A DNA stretch of 31,080 nt from an uncultured Candidatus Saccharibacteria bacterium (GCA_946887425.1 CAMPKW010000005.1:1-31080), one strand, 5' to 3'. Numbered from the stretch's first letter, positions 13,913 through 22,180 are shown. The notes: a model not told the origin generated them from the letters alone. Numbers and translations are program-made.

Positions 13913-14854
13913 TTATTTATAGTAGGCCTTGTTCGACACTCTAACGTCAATGTATTCTGGCTGCTGCCCTTTTGCCTTGAAGTACGCGAGTGCATGAACG
14001 AGATCCTCGACCTGCTGCCCTACTGGACGGTCTATCAGTAATTTAACTGTGGAGTTCACTCCCTTTATTCGGAGATCAATCTGCCGAGTCGTGCCCAGAG
14101 GAATAATGACTTGCTCAACTATAAGTCCGTTCTTAGCAGCTGTCGCGACCGTCCGTCCAACATACCCAAGAAACCGGTTGCTTGCAATTGCAGTACCAGC
14201 CTCGAGACGAACACCGCTTTGATCGACAATTTGCACTGCAGGGGAGTCGAAGTAGTTGGTTATAAAGGAGACACCCTGACCATCAACATAGTACTGCGTT
14301 CTATCCATTTTCCAGCCCGCAATTGGCTCACGCATCGCAATTGATACTTTGCTCGTTGCAAAACCAGCACCTCCAGCGATAGTAACATTTTTTACCTCTG
14401 GGGCGGTGGCACGAACGAAATCAGTCAAGCGCTGCTGATTGACAGCAAAGCGTAAACGCTCAAATGGATTCTGGCCATAATACTCCTGAATGGCCTTGTC
14501 GTACTTCGCGGTTTCAACTGTACTACCAACCCCTGGTGTCGCAATGACCACATGGGCAGTGAACTGCCACACAAGCACCGCAAGTAGACTGACCACAGCC
14601 ACGACCACAAAGAGCACACCCGCTATTTGGCGTCGCTGATCGGCAAGCTCATGGGCCTGGACTCGTGCAGACTTGAGATTGCCCTGCTGCTCACCAGCCG
14701 ACCCAATGCGTGAAGACATACTGCCCGTAAGCGTACGGTTACGACGAAATAATGCGCTCTGCTCATCGAGTGACGGCTGGGGCACATGCGAATTCGACGA
14801 CATCTGCTGACGGCGACGCGGGGCATCGGATTGCTTCTTCGGTGAAAATACCAT
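13913..14854 (-). CDS. ftsQ: FtsQ/DivIB-like cell division protein
   Basis: A 313-aa single-pass membrane protein. A long cytoplasmic N-terminus (about 75 residues, rich in Gln, Ser and Arg) precedes one TM (about 77-98). An extracytoplasmic POTRA-like region follows (PFERLRFAVNQQRLTDFVRA, then APEVKNVTIAGG), and then a beta domain with YYVDGQGVSFITNYFDSPAVQI, typical of the FtsQ/DivIB second domain. FtsQ links the FtsL-FtsB complex to the divisome. Identity rests on layout, weak motifs and position at the end of the dcw cluster. A TGCTACAAT extended -10 lies between murG and this gene, so it can be transcribed independently. No ftsA or ftsZ follows; an AT-rich desert begins instead. Confidence 0.75.
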   Translation of the reverse strand: MVFSPKKQSDAPRRRQQMSSNSHVPQPSLDEQSALFRRNRTLTGSMSSRIGSAGEQQGNLKSARVQAHELADQRRQIAGVLFVVVAVVSLLAVLVWQFTAHVVIATPGVGSTVETAKYDKAIQEYYGQNPFERLRFAVNQQRLTDFVRATAPEVKNVTIAGGAGFATSKVSIAMREPIAGWKMDRTQYYVDGQGVSFITNYFDSPAVQIVDQSGVRLEAGTAIASNRFLGYVGRTVATAAKNGLIVEQVIIPLGTTRQIDLRIKGVNSTVKLLIDRPVGQQVEDLVHALAYFKAKGQQPEYIDVRVSNKAYYK

Positions 14855-14868
14855 AAATACTTATGTTT

Positions 14869-14877
14869 ATTGTAGCA
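14869..14877 (-). promoter_or_regulatory. Extended -10 promoter of ftsQ
   Basis: TGCTACAAT on the minus strand in the 30-base murG-ftsQ gap, 14 bases before the ATG. No SD is visible. Confidence 0.45.
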
Positions 14878-14884
14878 AAAACTA

Positions 14885-16036
14885 CTATTTTTTGATTGCT
14901 TTCTCGATAATATCTACCATTTGTGCGGCAGCTTGAGGCTTTGAAAAAGCGGCAAAAGCCTTTGTCATTGCAGAGCGCTTGCCCGCATCTCGAAGCAAGT
15001 TCCTCAATGTTACCGCAAGCAAATTCGGATCTTGCATAAGGTCATCTTCATCAAGAATCTCCACGGCGCCTTTATCGGCATACACCTTTGCATTCTTAAG
15101 CTGGTGACCACCGGTCAAGTAGGCATTCGGGATAAGAATCGTCGGCTTTGCAAGTGCCGCTAGCTCTAGTATAGTCGTTGCGCCAGCTCGCGCCACAACA
15201 ACATCGGCCGCGCCAAGCATCGTTGCCATACCACCCGAAACAAATGCATGAAGCTGAAAGCGATCGTCATCTTGTGGTGTGATTGCCCGTAGCTCATCAT
15301 AGTTGGCTGAACCAGAAATCAACACGACTGATGAAAACGGCAAAATATCATCAAGTGCTGCGGCTGTCGTATCGTTAATGCGCTGAGCACCCAATCCCCC
15401 ACCGGTCACAACAATTAGCGGACGCCCCGGATCAAACCCAAGCTGTTTTTTAGCAGCGGCCTGTTGGGAGGCGGTAAATGGTATGAATTCTTCAGCAATC
15501 GGGATGCCAATGTAATGCGACTTCCCTGCTGGATATGGGTAATATTCGAGTGGAGCGCCTGTAGCGATATACGTCGCCCACTTTGATAGAATGCGGTTGG
15601 TTAGCCCAGGATGAGCATCGGAGTCATGAATCACAAGAGGAATACCCAACAAATGCGCCGCGAAGCCAACCGGCAGGCACACGAAGCCACCTTTTGTAAA
15701 TACGACATCTGGGCGCCAGACAAGAAGCTTGCCAATACTCTGAACAACTCCCGCTGCTACAAAAATGAGATCACGCAAGTTCGGCAATAGGATCGATGGA
15801 CGCAGCATTTGCCATGGAGACAAGGTATTATAGCGACGCAGCTTACCCGAGGCGATGGCTTGCACTGGAATTGTCTCGTCAAACGTACGAACGATGCTGG
15901 TAGCTTGAGGACGAAACTTCTTGTCACACCAAAAACGAATCTCCGCGTCTGGATGACGCTGCTTACATTCGCGAAGAACCGCGACTACTGGCGTAACGTG
16001 GCCGCCCGACCCCCCGCCGACTGCGAGAATCTTCAT
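14885..16036 (-). CDS. murG: UDP-GlcNAc:lipid I N-acetylglucosaminyltransferase MurG
   Basis: A 383-aa GT-B glycosyltransferase that adds GlcNAc to lipid I on the inner face of the membrane, making lipid II. The N-terminal glycine loop GGGSGGH (residues 7-13, H13) is intact. VFTKGGFVCLPVGFAAHLLG and HDSDAHPGLTNRILSKWA match the acceptor domain. GGGLGAQRIND is the second glycine loop. ARAGATTILELAALAKPTILIP and NAYLTGGHQLKNAKVYADKG match the donor site. The ATG is certain, because the glycine loop starts at residue 7 and AAGGAG lies 8 bases upstream. Its first 74 bases overlap the end of ftsW in another frame, so translation is probably coupled. Confidence 0.96.
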   Translation of the reverse strand: MKILAVGGGSGGHVTPVVAVLRECKQRHPDAEIRFWCDKKFRPQATSIVRTFDETIPVQAIASGKLRRYNTLSPWQMLRPSILLPNLRDLIFVAAGVVQSIGKLLVWRPDVVFTKGGFVCLPVGFAAHLLGIPLVIHDSDAHPGLTNRILSKWATYIATGAPLEYYPYPAGKSHYIGIPIAEEFIPFTASQQAAAKKQLGFDPGRPLIVVTGGGLGAQRINDTTAAALDDILPFSSVVLISGSANYDELRAITPQDDDRFQLHAFVSGGMATMLGAADVVVARAGATTILELAALAKPTILIPNAYLTGGHQLKNAKVYADKGAVEILDEDDLMQDPNLLAVTLRNLLRDAGKRSAMTKAFAAFSKPQAAAQMVDIIEKAIKK

Positions 16037-17261
16037 TGTCTGTCTCCTTATTTGCTCTATGTGACGTATACCGTGACAGCTGAAAAGCGAGTCCTAATGC
16101 CCCGACGATAAATACCATACTGGTACCTCCGAAGCTAAGTAACGGTAGCGTAATTCCTGTTAATGGAACAAGCCCAATCATTGCGGCTATATTTAGCATA
16201 ACATGAGAACCAAGCCAGCCGAAGACACCAGCGACAAGCAAACGCAACTCAGGCGGCCCAAGATGATCATAGATCTTCAAAAGACGCAGCAGCAAGCCCG
16301 TAAATAACGCCAATATAGCCACCAGGCCGACGAATCCAAATGTCTCGCCCATCACCGCAAATACCGAGTCGTTGATCGCTTCAGGAAGATAGCCGGAGGC
16401 CTGCACGCTATTTCCGATACCAAGCCCGAAGAAGCCACCACTACCAATAGCAATTTTTGCCTGATTAATGTGATGGTTATCGTCATTGTCCGCAGCGGCC
16501 GCATCACCCTGAATAAATGTCGCCACACGCTCCATACGGTGCGGCGCAGTCACCACTAGAAGCAGGCCGATGACAACCAATCCGATTCCAATCGAACCCA
16601 GTAACTTCCATTTAATCCCAGCAGCCACGAGCATCGTAATCAAAATAGCCACGAGGGAGATGCCTGTGCCCATATCTTTTTGAAACACGATAACAAACAG
16701 CATCGCAAGCCCGAGCATCATGCCAAGAGGAATAAGCGTCTTGTGGACATCGTTGACGAGCCCCTGCTGAACACGTGCACCCAAGAAGCCAGCAGTAAAC
16801 ACAAGGATACCAAACTTAAGAATCTCTGCCGGCTGAATAGTGCCAAGACCTGGCATAATAAACCAGCGGCAAGCACCCTTTGTACATAGAGCAACCTGGC
16901 TTAGATCAAGTATATTTCCCAAAATAACCAGTAGCGCACACGCAATAAAGCCAATCATGAGAATCTTGGGAGCATATTTAGAGATTAGCTTATACGGCAA
17001 TGTTGCCATCAATGCAAACATACCAAGTGCCGCAAGTAAGCTCACCGCCTGCTTCATAAAGAAGAAACTATCAGTAAATTCAGTGCCTTCAAGCGCATTA
17101 AGAAAGTTAGCACGTTGGGGGCCAATGGCGTATATCACCACCAAGCCAAGAAGCATCAAAAGTCCCATATATAGAACAATGTGATAATCAGGCTTATGAC
17201 GACGAATTGTGTCGACGACGCTTCTTGCGGCGTTCCTTACCCCTACCCGGCGCGGCTGCAT
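15963..17261 (-). CDS. ftsW: FtsW/RodA-family lipid II polymerase
   Basis: A predicted 432-aa SEDS glycosyltransferase that polymerises lipid II at the septum together with a class B PBP. It has about ten TM helices. Family motifs are present: GDAAAADNDDNHHINQAKIA in the large loop, IGSGGFFGLGIGNSVQASGYLPEAINDSVFAVMGE (positions about 280-315, read in parts), and the C-terminal GITLPLLSFGGTSMVF. I start at the ATG 17259-17261, one base after the mraY stop and behind AGGTGG, rather than at a TTG seven codons earlier inside mraY. The C-terminal 24 residues are basic and Ser/Arg-rich and are encoded within the start of murG. That overlap is unusually long for a dcw cluster. Confidence 0.93.
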   Translation of the reverse strand: MQPRRVGVRNAARSVVDTIRRHKPDYHIVLYMGLLMLLGLVVIYAIGPQRANFLNALEGTEFTDSFFFMKQAVSLLAALGMFALMATLPYKLISKYAPKILMIGFIACALLVILGNILDLSQVALCTKGACRWFIMPGLGTIQPAEILKFGILVFTAGFLGARVQQGLVNDVHKTLIPLGMMLGLAMLFVIVFQKDMGTGISLVAILITMLVAAGIKWKLLGSIGIGLVVIGLLLVVTAPHRMERVATFIQGDAAAADNDDNHHINQAKIAIGSGGFFGLGIGNSVQASGYLPEAINDSVFAVMGETFGFVGLVAILALFTGLLLRLLKIYDHLGPPELRLLVAGVFGWLGSHVMLNIAAMIGLVPLTGITLPLLSFGGTSMVFIVGALGLAFQLSRYTSHRANKETDNEDSRSRRGVGRPRYASSRGSSRM

Positions 17262-17262
17262 A

Positions 17263-18303
17263 CTAGATATGCCCACCTGCAAGTGCGAGCAGTACGCCTA
17301 GAAATGCCGCGACGCAGCTAATAACCCAAAAGCGCATCGTCACTTTCACTTCTGGCCAACCCTTTGCCTCAAGATGATGATGAATCGGAGCAGAGATAAA
17401 CACTTTGCGGTGGAAGACCTTCTTGCTGAAAATCTGTATTAAGCTCGATCCCGCCTCTACGACAAACAAAATGCCAATAATTGGAAGCAAAAAGAGTGTA
17501 TTTGTAAGCATCGCCACGACACCAAGGCTTGTACCAAACGCAAAGCTTCCTACGTCACCCATGAAGAAGCGTGCTGGATGAATGTTAAACCAAAGGTAGC
17601 TCAGAAGCGCACCTACAACTGTAAAACAGAAGCCAGCTAGGAAAAACTGCCCCTGTAAGAGCGCGATCACGCCAAATGCGCCAAAGCTCGTCGCCAAAAG
17701 TCCTCCGGCCAAGCCGTCGAGTCCATCACTAATATTCACCGCATTGCTTGTTGCTACAACCGCAAAGGTAAACAGCGGAATAATGAGCCATCCAATCGCG
17801 AGGTCGCCTAGGAATGGTATATGCACAATTGACGCATCGGCAATCCTATCAAAGAACCACCAGCCAAGTACGGCCGCGAGCACAGCGATCATTGTAAATT
17901 TCAAGCCCGAGCGAAGGCCAGCCACTCCCGTGCCCGCTCCGCGAATATTGATCATGTCATCAAGCAGACCAACCGCACCTCCGCCTAGGAGCGCAGCTAG
18001 CGGCAGCCATGTCTCCGAGCGATCAAGGTTGAAGAACATAGTAATAACAGTAATCGCAACAATACCAATGATACCCGCCATCGTTGGTATGTTTCGCTTG
18101 AACTTATTGGCATGAAGTTTTGTAAATACCTCAAGCTTTTCTCCTGTCGTGCTAGTACTGCGCTGCTTCTTCCAAAACTTATAGCGATAAGCCATGAAGG
18201 TATAGAGCGGAGTTAAAAGCATGGCAAGCACGAATGCCCCGACACTAAGCAAAAAGGTTGCCCCCATTTCGCTTGTAATCGTTTCGAGTGTTATTGGTTC
18301 CAT
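17263..18303 (-). CDS. mraY: Phospho-MurNAc-pentapeptide transferase MraY
   Basis: A 346-aa polytopic membrane enzyme. It transfers phospho-MurNAc-pentapeptide from UDP to undecaprenyl phosphate, forming lipid I. It has about ten TM helices and the family residues D115-D116 in LLDD, NAVNISDGLDGLAGG (187-201), the D250 region FFMGDVGS, and the histidine triad SAPIHHHLEAKGW (H308-310). AAAGGA precedes the ATG within the last codons of ftsI, whose stop is one base away, so translation is coupled. Length and motifs are normal. It feeds MurG, encoded two genes later. Confidence 0.97.
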   Translation of the reverse strand: MEPITLETITSEMGATFLLSVGAFVLAMLLTPLYTFMAYRYKFWKKQRSTSTTGEKLEVFTKLHANKFKRNIPTMAGIIGIVAITVITMFFNLDRSETWLPLAALLGGGAVGLLDDMINIRGAGTGVAGLRSGLKFTMIAVLAAVLGWWFFDRIADASIVHIPFLGDLAIGWLIIPLFTFAVVATSNAVNISDGLDGLAGGLLATSFGAFGVIALLQGQFFLAGFCFTVVGALLSYLWFNIHPARFFMGDVGSFAFGTSLGVVAMLTNTLFLLPIIGILFVVEAGSSLIQIFSKKVFHRKVFISAPIHHHLEAKGWPEVKVTMRFWVISCVAAFLGVLLALAGGHI

Positions 18304-18304
18304 A

Positions 18305-20038
18305 TTATCCTTTCGGCTGCAGTTTAAGGTAATCGATCATCCAGTTGGAAATGTCAGTAAAGATCGGTCCGGCGTGAATACCACCTTCGAGGTTTTTACC
18401 GTCAGCGGACACTTGCACCATTATGACATATCTTGGGGCGTCATCGCCACCAAATCCAAGGTAACTACCGATCGTTTGGTTCTTTACATACTTGCCGTTA
18501 ATAAGCGTCTCGGATGTTCCGGTTTTGCCACCGATCATGTAGCCTTCCCTGTCTTGATTAACAAAGAAAGACTTGCGCGCCTCAATGGTCATATCGCGCA
18601 TTTGAGTGGAGGTAGATGCTTTGATAGTAGTGCGCGGGGTCGATACTTGATATTGCATAAACGTACCGTTTGGCTGCACAACCCCATTTAGTACCGTCGG
18701 CTTATAATAATGACCGCCATTAACGATCGACGAGAAGCCAGCCGCCACTTGCACCATAGTCACATCAAGACCTTGGCCAAATGTCATATTGGCATACCGC
18801 ACTGCATTACCTTCTTGTTCGGCGGGCGAGATGACATTCCCCTTCGTCTCACCGCTCACTTCGATGCCAGTTAGCTGACCCAGACCAAAACGATCATGAT
18901 AATACGCATACAGCGTATCGCGAGCTTCACGGTTAATCGAGCCTCCGCCCATACGCTGCGCCATTTCCACCGTTCCTGTATTTAGCGACCAGTTGAGCGC
19001 CTGTTGCATCGTCAACGTTCCTCGATGCCCCTTAAGGGCATTGTTAATGACACGGTCTTCAATCCGAATGGTGTCGGTATTTACAAAAGTTGTATCTGCC
19101 GTCATCACCCCCTGGTCTATGCCGGCTGCCATAGTGAATGTCTTGAGTACAGATGCCGGCTCGTACGGCACAGAAACCGTGGCGTTCGTAAAGTCTGCGC
19201 CGTCTTGGACTTTTGTAAATTCGGTCGGGTTATATGTTGGGTAATTAGCCATAGCCATCACCTTGCCTGTCTGCGGATCCATTACGATCACACTTCCTTT
19301 GGTAGCGCCTGCTTTCTCAAGCCCCTTCACTAGTGCACTCTCCGCATATGACTGCACGTTTCGATCAATTGACAGCACAATATTCTCGCCATTTTTTGGC
19401 GGTTTGTTAATATTTCGATCACCAATCGTCAGCGGCACGTTACTGATGTCCGTTACGGACTGAAGCAAACCGGGCGTGCCCGTGAGTCTGTCATTGAGTT
19501 TACCCTCAATACCATATTGCCCCTTACCTTCTGCGTTCACGAAACCAAGTGTCTGTGCTGCTAGCTGCCCTTCTGGGTACACGCGCTGAGTTTCTTCTTG
19601 GAAGCCAATGCCAGCAAGGCTCTCTTTCTTGATGAGATCAGCCTGTGTTCGACTCAAGCCTTTGGCTAGAATCTGATAGCGCGATTGCTTGTTTGCCAAC
19701 ATATCGTCGATACCAGGGCGCAAATTACCACCAGCAACCCGCTGGATGACATCTTTAATTTTTGCCGTATCGCCCACCGTCTGCGGGTCAGCAAACAACG
19801 TATATACTGCTTGATTCAACACAAGCTTTGTCGGCGTTGAGCCGTCCATTGTATATATTTCACCGCGCTTAGCCGGGATTTCGAGTCGCTTGAGCTGGGC
19901 ATTATCAGCAAGCGCTGCATACTTGCCATGCTCAATCACCTGCAGATAGAAAAGGCGCACCACAAAAATAGCAACGACACCAATAAGTACCGCAGCGAGG
20001 ATCTTTGAACGGCTACCCTGTTGGAGCTCAAGTTTCAT
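18305..20038 (-). CDS. ftsI: Class B penicillin-binding protein, septal transpeptidase (FtsI/PBP3-like)
   Basis: A 577-aa D,D-transpeptidase that crosslinks septal peptidoglycan. A short cytoplasmic end and one TM (about residues 13-33) precede the PBP dimerisation domain (about 45-200, with RGEIYTMDGS). The catalytic domain has S296-V-L-K299, S351-L-N353 and K505-T-G507, the three active-site motifs. There are no C-terminal PASTA domains. AAGGA lies 8 bases before the ATG. The gene sits between ftsL and mraY, the standard place for ftsI. It should act with FtsW as the polymerase-crosslinker pair. Confidence 0.95.
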   Translation of the reverse strand: MKLELQQGSRSKILAAVLIGVVAIFVVRLFYLQVIEHGKYAALADNAQLKRLEIPAKRGEIYTMDGSTPTKLVLNQAVYTLFADPQTVGDTAKIKDVIQRVAGGNLRPGIDDMLANKQSRYQILAKGLSRTQADLIKKESLAGIGFQEETQRVYPEGQLAAQTLGFVNAEGKGQYGIEGKLNDRLTGTPGLLQSVTDISNVPLTIGDRNINKPPKNGENIVLSIDRNVQSYAESALVKGLEKAGATKGSVIVMDPQTGKVMAMANYPTYNPTEFTKVQDGADFTNATVSVPYEPASVLKTFTMAAGIDQGVMTADTTFVNTDTIRIEDRVINNALKGHRGTLTMQQALNWSLNTGTVEMAQRMGGGSINREARDTLYAYYHDRFGLGQLTGIEVSGETKGNVISPAEQEGNAVRYANMTFGQGLDVTMVQVAAGFSSIVNGGHYYKPTVLNGVVQPNGTFMQYQVSTPRTTIKASTSTQMRDMTIEARKSFFVNQDREGYMIGGKTGTSETLINGKYVKNQTIGSYLGFGGDDAPRYVIMVQVSADGKNLEGGIHAGPIFTDISNWMIDYLKLQPKG

Positions 20039-20052
20039 TATTTTTTCCTTAT

Positions 20053-20400
20053 TTAGCGAGCGAATTCACTGCTAGCAGGCGCTGTCATTTCACGAGCAAC
20101 ACTGCTATTCTTGACGGTTTCAAGCGCAGTTAGACGTGCGTTTTCAACTTCGAGATCTGCCTTTTTAGTGGTCAGGTCTGCAATCTGACTATCAACTTTT
20201 TGAGCCTCGTAATCATAACTAGTGGCGCGAGTCGCCTGTGTTAAGTATATCAAGCCGAGCACCGTAATCATAAGTGCAACGAGCACAGTATGAGCCACAG
20301 GGCCAAGCTTCACTGGTGACACAAATGCTACAGTATTCTGGTTTCGACTCCAGTTTTGCTGTCGGCGTGAACTATACTGAGGAATACGTTGGTATGACAT
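20053..20400 (-). CDS. ftsL: FtsL-like division protein
   Basis: A predicted 115-aa bitopic membrane protein. A cytoplasmic N-terminus rich in Gln, Ser and Arg precedes one TM (about 34-55, LVALMITVLGLIYLTQ). A helical coiled-coil region (60-97, VDSQIADLTTKKADLEVENA) follows, as in FtsL/FtsB. I chose the ATG at 20398-20400 because upstream codons encode an unlikely Asn/Lys-rich extension from a TTG that would run through the hairpin at 20439-20466. Position between rsmH and ftsI is canonical. Sequence identity with known FtsL cannot be judged by eye; the call rests on layout and synteny. Confidence 0.75.
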   Translation of the reverse strand: MSYQRIPQYSSRRQQNWSRNQNTVAFVSPVKLGPVAHTVLVALMITVLGLIYLTQATRATSYDYEAQKVDSQIADLTTKKADLEVENARLTALETVKNSSVAREMTAPASSEFAR

Positions 20401-20438
20401 ATGTGTTTTCTTTTTATTTTTATGTTTTATGTTTTGGT

Positions 20439-20466
20439 GGCCTACCACCCCTGGGAGTGATAGGCC
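20439..20466 (-). promoter_or_regulatory. Hairpin between the 23-codon ORF and ftsL
   Basis: A GGCCTA/TAGGCC stem with an inner CAC/GTG pair, 14 bases after the stop of the short ORF. It is followed by an A-rich unstructured leader to the ftsL ATG. There is no U-run, so it is not a terminator in this direction. It may tune ftsL translation or mRNA stability. Confidence 0.4.
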
Positions 20467-20479
20467 GAATGTAGTGTAA

Positions 20480-20551
20480 TTATCCGTGACGTACTGCAAC
20501 AGTTTGTGTTGCGTCTGCGTCTGCGAATGTTACTGGGATGTGAATTGGCAT
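20480..20551 (-). CDS. 23-codon small ORF inside the dcw cluster
   Basis: ATG (20549-20551) to TAA (20480-20482), encoding MPIHIPVTFADADATQTVAV followed by RHG. A GAAGGGG Shine-Dalgarno lies 8 bases upstream (GGGG at 20560-20563), better than that of ftsL. It fills the gap between rsmH and ftsL and ends just before a hairpin. It could be a leader peptide controlling ftsL and downstream genes, or a short protein of its own. No hydrophobic segment is present. I know of no described family. Confidence 0.45.
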   Translation of the reverse strand: MPIHIPVTFADADATQTVAVRHG

Positions 20552-20576
20552 TTTTTTGGCCCCTTCTTTTTTTGTT

Positions 20577-21473
20577 TTATTTTTTCACTGCGACGCGAAG
20601 TTTTGCGCTTCGTGATCGCGGATTGTGAACGTCGTAAGTGACTCCATCGAGCGGTTTTTTGGTCAATATCGTGAGTTCGGCTTCATACCCAGCATTCTTC
20701 TGTTCGTTGAAGTACTGTTTTACGAGCCGGTCTTCGAGGCTATGGAAGCTAATGATTCCTACTCTGCCGTCTTTATTTAAAAGTTGCGGGAGTAGTAGCA
20801 TCAGTTCTTCTACTTGTCGAAGCTCCTGGTTGACCGCTATACGGAGTGCTTGAAATGTGCGCGTGGCCGGATGGATTTTTTTCCATTTTCCACGGTACGT
20901 ATCCTTTACCAAGTCAGCAAGTTCCTTTGTCGTTTCAAACGGTCGATGCTCAACAATTGCTTTTGCAATTTGCTTTGCGAACCCGAACGGCTCTTCGCCG
21001 TACGTCACAATAACCTGCGTCAATTCGTCCGCTGAAGCCGTATTCACAATCGTGTGTGCACTCACTCCCTGCGTGCGATCCATGCGCATATCCAGTGGAC
21101 CATCGTGTGTAAAGGAAAACCCTCGCTCTGCTTGGTCGAGTTGTGGTGATGACACCCCCAAATCAGCCAGTACAATATCAAACCGCTTCCCTTCTTCGAT
21201 CAGTTGCCTTGCGGCGCTGACAAAATCGGTATGCAGTAAACGCACCCCTTTTTGTTGAAACTCAGATAAACGCTCAATAGCGTAATCATCGCGGTCAACT
21301 AAAACGGAGTTAGTAAGATTTTCTGTCTTTTCTAAGATACAACGTGCATGACCACCGTAACCCGCCGTCAAATCGAGATAATTCTCGCCTTGAATGGGCT
21401 TTAGTGTATCAAGTGTTGCGTCCAGAAGGACAGGAACATGTAGTGTCTGTGGTGGATGTTCTTTGAAACTCAT
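20577..21473 (-). CDS. rsmH: 16S rRNA (cytosine1402-N4)-methyltransferase RsmH (MraW)
   Basis: A predicted 298-aa SAM-dependent enzyme that methylates N4 of C1402 in the ribosomal P site. It shows HVPVLLDATLDTL at the N-terminus, the SAM loop DLTAGYGGHARCIL, DRDDYAIERL, LADLGVSSPQLDQAERGFSF, DGPLDMRMD and IISFHSLEDRLVKQYF. The start is set at the ATG 21471-21473, which gives the family N-terminus. A longer reading from 21515 would add residues encoded in an inverted repeat. The gene lies in the standard mraZ-rsmH-ftsL order but is separated from mraZ by a 335-base structured gap. Confidence 0.96.
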   Translation of the reverse strand: MSFKEHPPQTLHVPVLLDATLDTLKPIQGENYLDLTAGYGGHARCILEKTENLTNSVLVDRDDYAIERLSEFQQKGVRLLHTDFVSAARQLIEEGKRFDIVLADLGVSSPQLDQAERGFSFTHDGPLDMRMDRTQGVSAHTIVNTASADELTQVIVTYGEEPFGFAKQIAKAIVEHRPFETTKELADLVKDTYRGKWKKIHPATRTFQALRIAVNQELRQVEELMLLLPQLLNKDGRVGIISFHSLEDRLVKQYFNEQKNAGYEAELTILTKKPLDGVTYDVHNPRSRSAKLRVAVKK

Positions 21474-21504
21474 CTTCACTACTATATCACTATAGTAGTT
21501 GAAG
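21474..21504 (-). promoter_or_regulatory. Inverted repeat abutting the rsmH start codon, with extended -10
   Basis: A 13-bp inverted repeat (CTTCA+CTACTATA / TATAGTAG+TGAAG, one bulged A, loop GTGA) ends at the base before the ATG. It contains TGATATAGT (21481-21489), an extended -10 placed 7 bases before the ATG. It may be a leaderless promoter under operator control. If transcribed from mraZ, it would be an RNA hairpin directly before the start codon. Confidence 0.5.
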
Positions 21505-21748
21505 CTCGAGATCACCTATCTGGCAACTAAGGCAATGTTTGTTTTCGCATGTGTGTTTGTTTTTGTAATAAGTGGTCGAATAACTGTTTAGGTGGGTGCC
21601 AGAGGCAACTCATACCTAGTTATTCGATTGAGAGACTTATGTGTGAGGTGGAGTTTTTTGGGAGGTGTGTTTTAAGTAAGGTGCTTTGAAATCTTTTAAT
21701 GTGGCTTCAATATCCCACTTGCCTAGTTACCAGATAGCTGATCTCGAG
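21505..21748 (-). ncRNA. Structured element between mraZ and rsmH
   Basis: A 244-base element closed by inverted repeats of about 28 bases (21505-21533 with 21721-21748: one mismatch, one G-U if read as minus-strand RNA, one bulge). Inside, TCGAATAACT/AGTTATTCGA (21576-21585 / 21618-21627) forms a perfect 10-bp stem. It extends into AGGT/ACCT and TGCC-AGA-GGCA. A further GUGG/CCAC hairpin lies near the 5' side. A single-stranded C-rich stretch contains CACCUCC and CCACCUC, resembling the anti-Shine-Dalgarno of 16S rRNA. No ORF fits either strand. It could be a cis-acting leader RNA of rsmH, a processed RNA, or a small inverted-repeat transposon remnant. Confidence 0.5.
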
Positions 21749-21808
21749 AGTTTTCTCTTTGCTTTCTACTTGGTATCGGATTGTTAAAGTGCGGATGCAA
21801 ATTGTTTG

Positions 21809-22180
21809 CTAATAGTCGGCCTCGGGACGCATGATTCTGAAATATGCTCCAGCGCGGACAGCTACCAGTTCTCGGTCAATTCCTGAATACTCAAGCAGGT
21901 GCTGCTCGATTGTCACTCGTCCTTGTTTTTGGTCGAGATCCGCATCAGTCTTACCTCGTCGAAACTTTACGTTAAGATCAGCAACCTTCTCATCGAGAAT
22001 ACTGCCGCCCAGCGCTGGTTCGACTTCCCTGTCCCACACGTGCTGTGGGTATAGGTGAAGATACTGGCCAAATCCTCGGGTGAGTACGACGCCGCTTGCA
22101 AATTCATTTCGAAGCTCAGCCGGTATGGTTAACCGACGCTTGTCGTCAAGCTTTCGTTCGAAATAATCTACAGTTGCCAC
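21809..22180 (-). CDS. mraZ: Transcriptional regulator MraZ
   Basis: A 123-aa DNA-binding protein of the AbrB/MazE-like double SpoVT-AbrB fold; in known species a ring-shaped repressor of the dcw operon. It begins DYFERKLDDKRRLTIPAELR. The family's DxKGRxxxP motif appears here as DDKRRLTIP, with the usual glycine missing. The second domain is degenerate relative to the standard family: VTIEQHLLEYSGIDRELVAV replaces the common GR(V/I)..P..L form. It is the first gene of the dcw cluster. Its promoter carries three MraZ-type repeats, which argues for autoregulation. Confidence 0.93.
   Translation of the reverse strand: MATVDYFERKLDDKRRLTIPAELRNEFASGVVLTRGFGQYLHLYPQHVWDREVEPALGGSILDEKVADLNVKFRRGKTDADLDQKQGRVTIEQHLLEYSGIDRELVAVRAGAYFRIMRPEADY

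Noticed and set aside
18221..18691. 156-codon plus-strand ORF opposite ftsI and mraY
   Set aside because: It is a shadow of two well-supported genes on the other strand and shows no domain or ribosome site.
21505..21748. Insertion-sequence remnant with transposase
   Set aside because: No transposase fragment can be read in any frame; a MITE without coding capacity remains an open alternative.
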